Shown here piece by piece: positions 63,726-64,000 of a stretch of 64,000 nucleotides of DNA. The position numbers and the translations under genes were made by a program. Source of the stretch: Lachnospiraceae bacterium (lineage in GTDB: Bacteria > Bacillota > Clostridia > Lachnospirales > Lachnospiraceae); NCBI GenBank assembly GCA_017622875.1, contig JAGAQG010000051.1, positions 1-64,000 on the forward strand. The letters run 5' to 3'. The notes below the pieces were generated by a model. It did not search any database. It saw only the letters and a list, made by a program, of their open reading frames with translations, and was not told where the DNA came from. Within the stretch, counting starts at the first letter, position 1. Every line of letters starts with the position of its first letter.

Positions 63726-63986
63726 AACATAACGGAGTACCGTATTAACGCTGCAAAAGAAGCTTTAGCACGAGGTTATTCTAAGCGGATAACTTTAGCT
63801 TGTCTGATTCATGACGCCAGTGAAGCTTACATGTCTGATGTTCCAAGACCTTTAAAGCCTTCCATGCCGGAATATGTCCGCACAGAAGAAAGATTGCTGG
63901 ATTTAATTTATGAAAAATTCTTAGGAAGTCCTCTGAATGAAGAGGAAAAGAAACTTGTGAAAGCAATTGACAATGACTTGCTGTAA
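63726..63986 (+). pseudogene. 5'-truncated HD-domain phosphohydrolase remnant
   Basis: My own translation of the plus strand gives 86 residues ending at TAA 63984-63986. It includes the HD signature A-C-L-I-H-D-A-S-E-A-Y-M followed by DVPRPLKPSMPEY and a C-terminal helix, as in YfbR-like/HD nucleotide phosphohydrolases. There is no ATG, GTG or TTG at the proper place: an in-frame TGA occurs about 30 bases upstream and the first ~45 residues of the domain, with the first metal-binding His, are missing. It is a decayed gene fragment. The reading frame is otherwise open. Confidence 0.75.
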
Positions 63987-64000
63987 TTTGACTTAAAAAA

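Overview
This window is a low-to-moderate GC Firmicute chromosome segment that reads as a member of the Lachnospiraceae, a gut-type anaerobic spore former. The evidence is the gene set: SpoVT and SpoVG, meso-diaminopimelate dehydrogenase, paired GlgC/GlgD, a monofunctional BirA, a long Prs placed after dnaD and a dnaC/dnaI-like loader, and small Lachnospiraceae-type families (DUF6462, DUF6145). Most genes lie on the minus strand in tightly packed operons with ATGA or TAATG start/stop overlaps. No ribosomal RNA, CRISPR array, transposase or integrase was found.

Layout. Positions 1-1921 are the edge of an accessory element: a truncated parB, parA with an operator-like repeat cluster, and two paralogous DUF6462 small proteins. 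A palindrome-rich, gene-free stretch (1922-2244) separates it from lysS. 2245-8509 is a housekeeping operon block (argF, membrane protein, birA, DUF6145, dusB, unknown, greA, lysS). 8702-17242 holds a SleB-type wall hydrolase, an rRNA/tRNA methyltransferase, pfkA, dnaE, a degenerate HPr-like protein, a CvfB-like S1 protein and an acyl-ACP thioesterase. 17396-21674 holds a YitT protein and a sugar-acid PTS operon (IIA-IIB-IIC-aldolase-SIS isomerase).

21779-26360 is the most interesting accessory region. An intact tRNA-Gln gene is followed, on its 3' side, by an AT-rich islet of three genes (GIY-YIG nuclease, DUF4143 ATPase, DUF2971). The islet ends in an 82-nt near-identical copy of the tRNA 3' half plus its terminator. 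This is the signature of site-specific integration, yet no integrase is inside. Beyond it lies a second small module (DUF3791, DUF3990, small partner) that ends in a third copy of the same terminator hairpin.

26506-45255 is again core: pncB, spoVT, ddh, PAP2, GH13 glucosidase, PrsA-like lipoprotein, mfd, pth, spoVG, glgD/glgC, then the plus-strand set murC, dnaD, helicase loader and prs. Three perfect DnaA boxes lie between murC and dnaD. 45304-50735 is a siroheme/iron locus: a siroheme Fe-S reductase, a divergent LysR regulator, precorrin-2 dehydrogenase, and a FecBCD-type ABC transporter preceded by a highly structured leader RNA of unknown class. 50791-57022 holds a two-component system, metK under a SAM-I riboswitch, a glycosyltransferase, mutY and sfsA. 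57179-64000 holds a HAD phosphatase, a TSCPD protein, an M29 aminopeptidase, an 840-residue membrane-anchored protein of unknown function, a methyltransferase, an internally duplicated protein and a decayed HD-domain gene.
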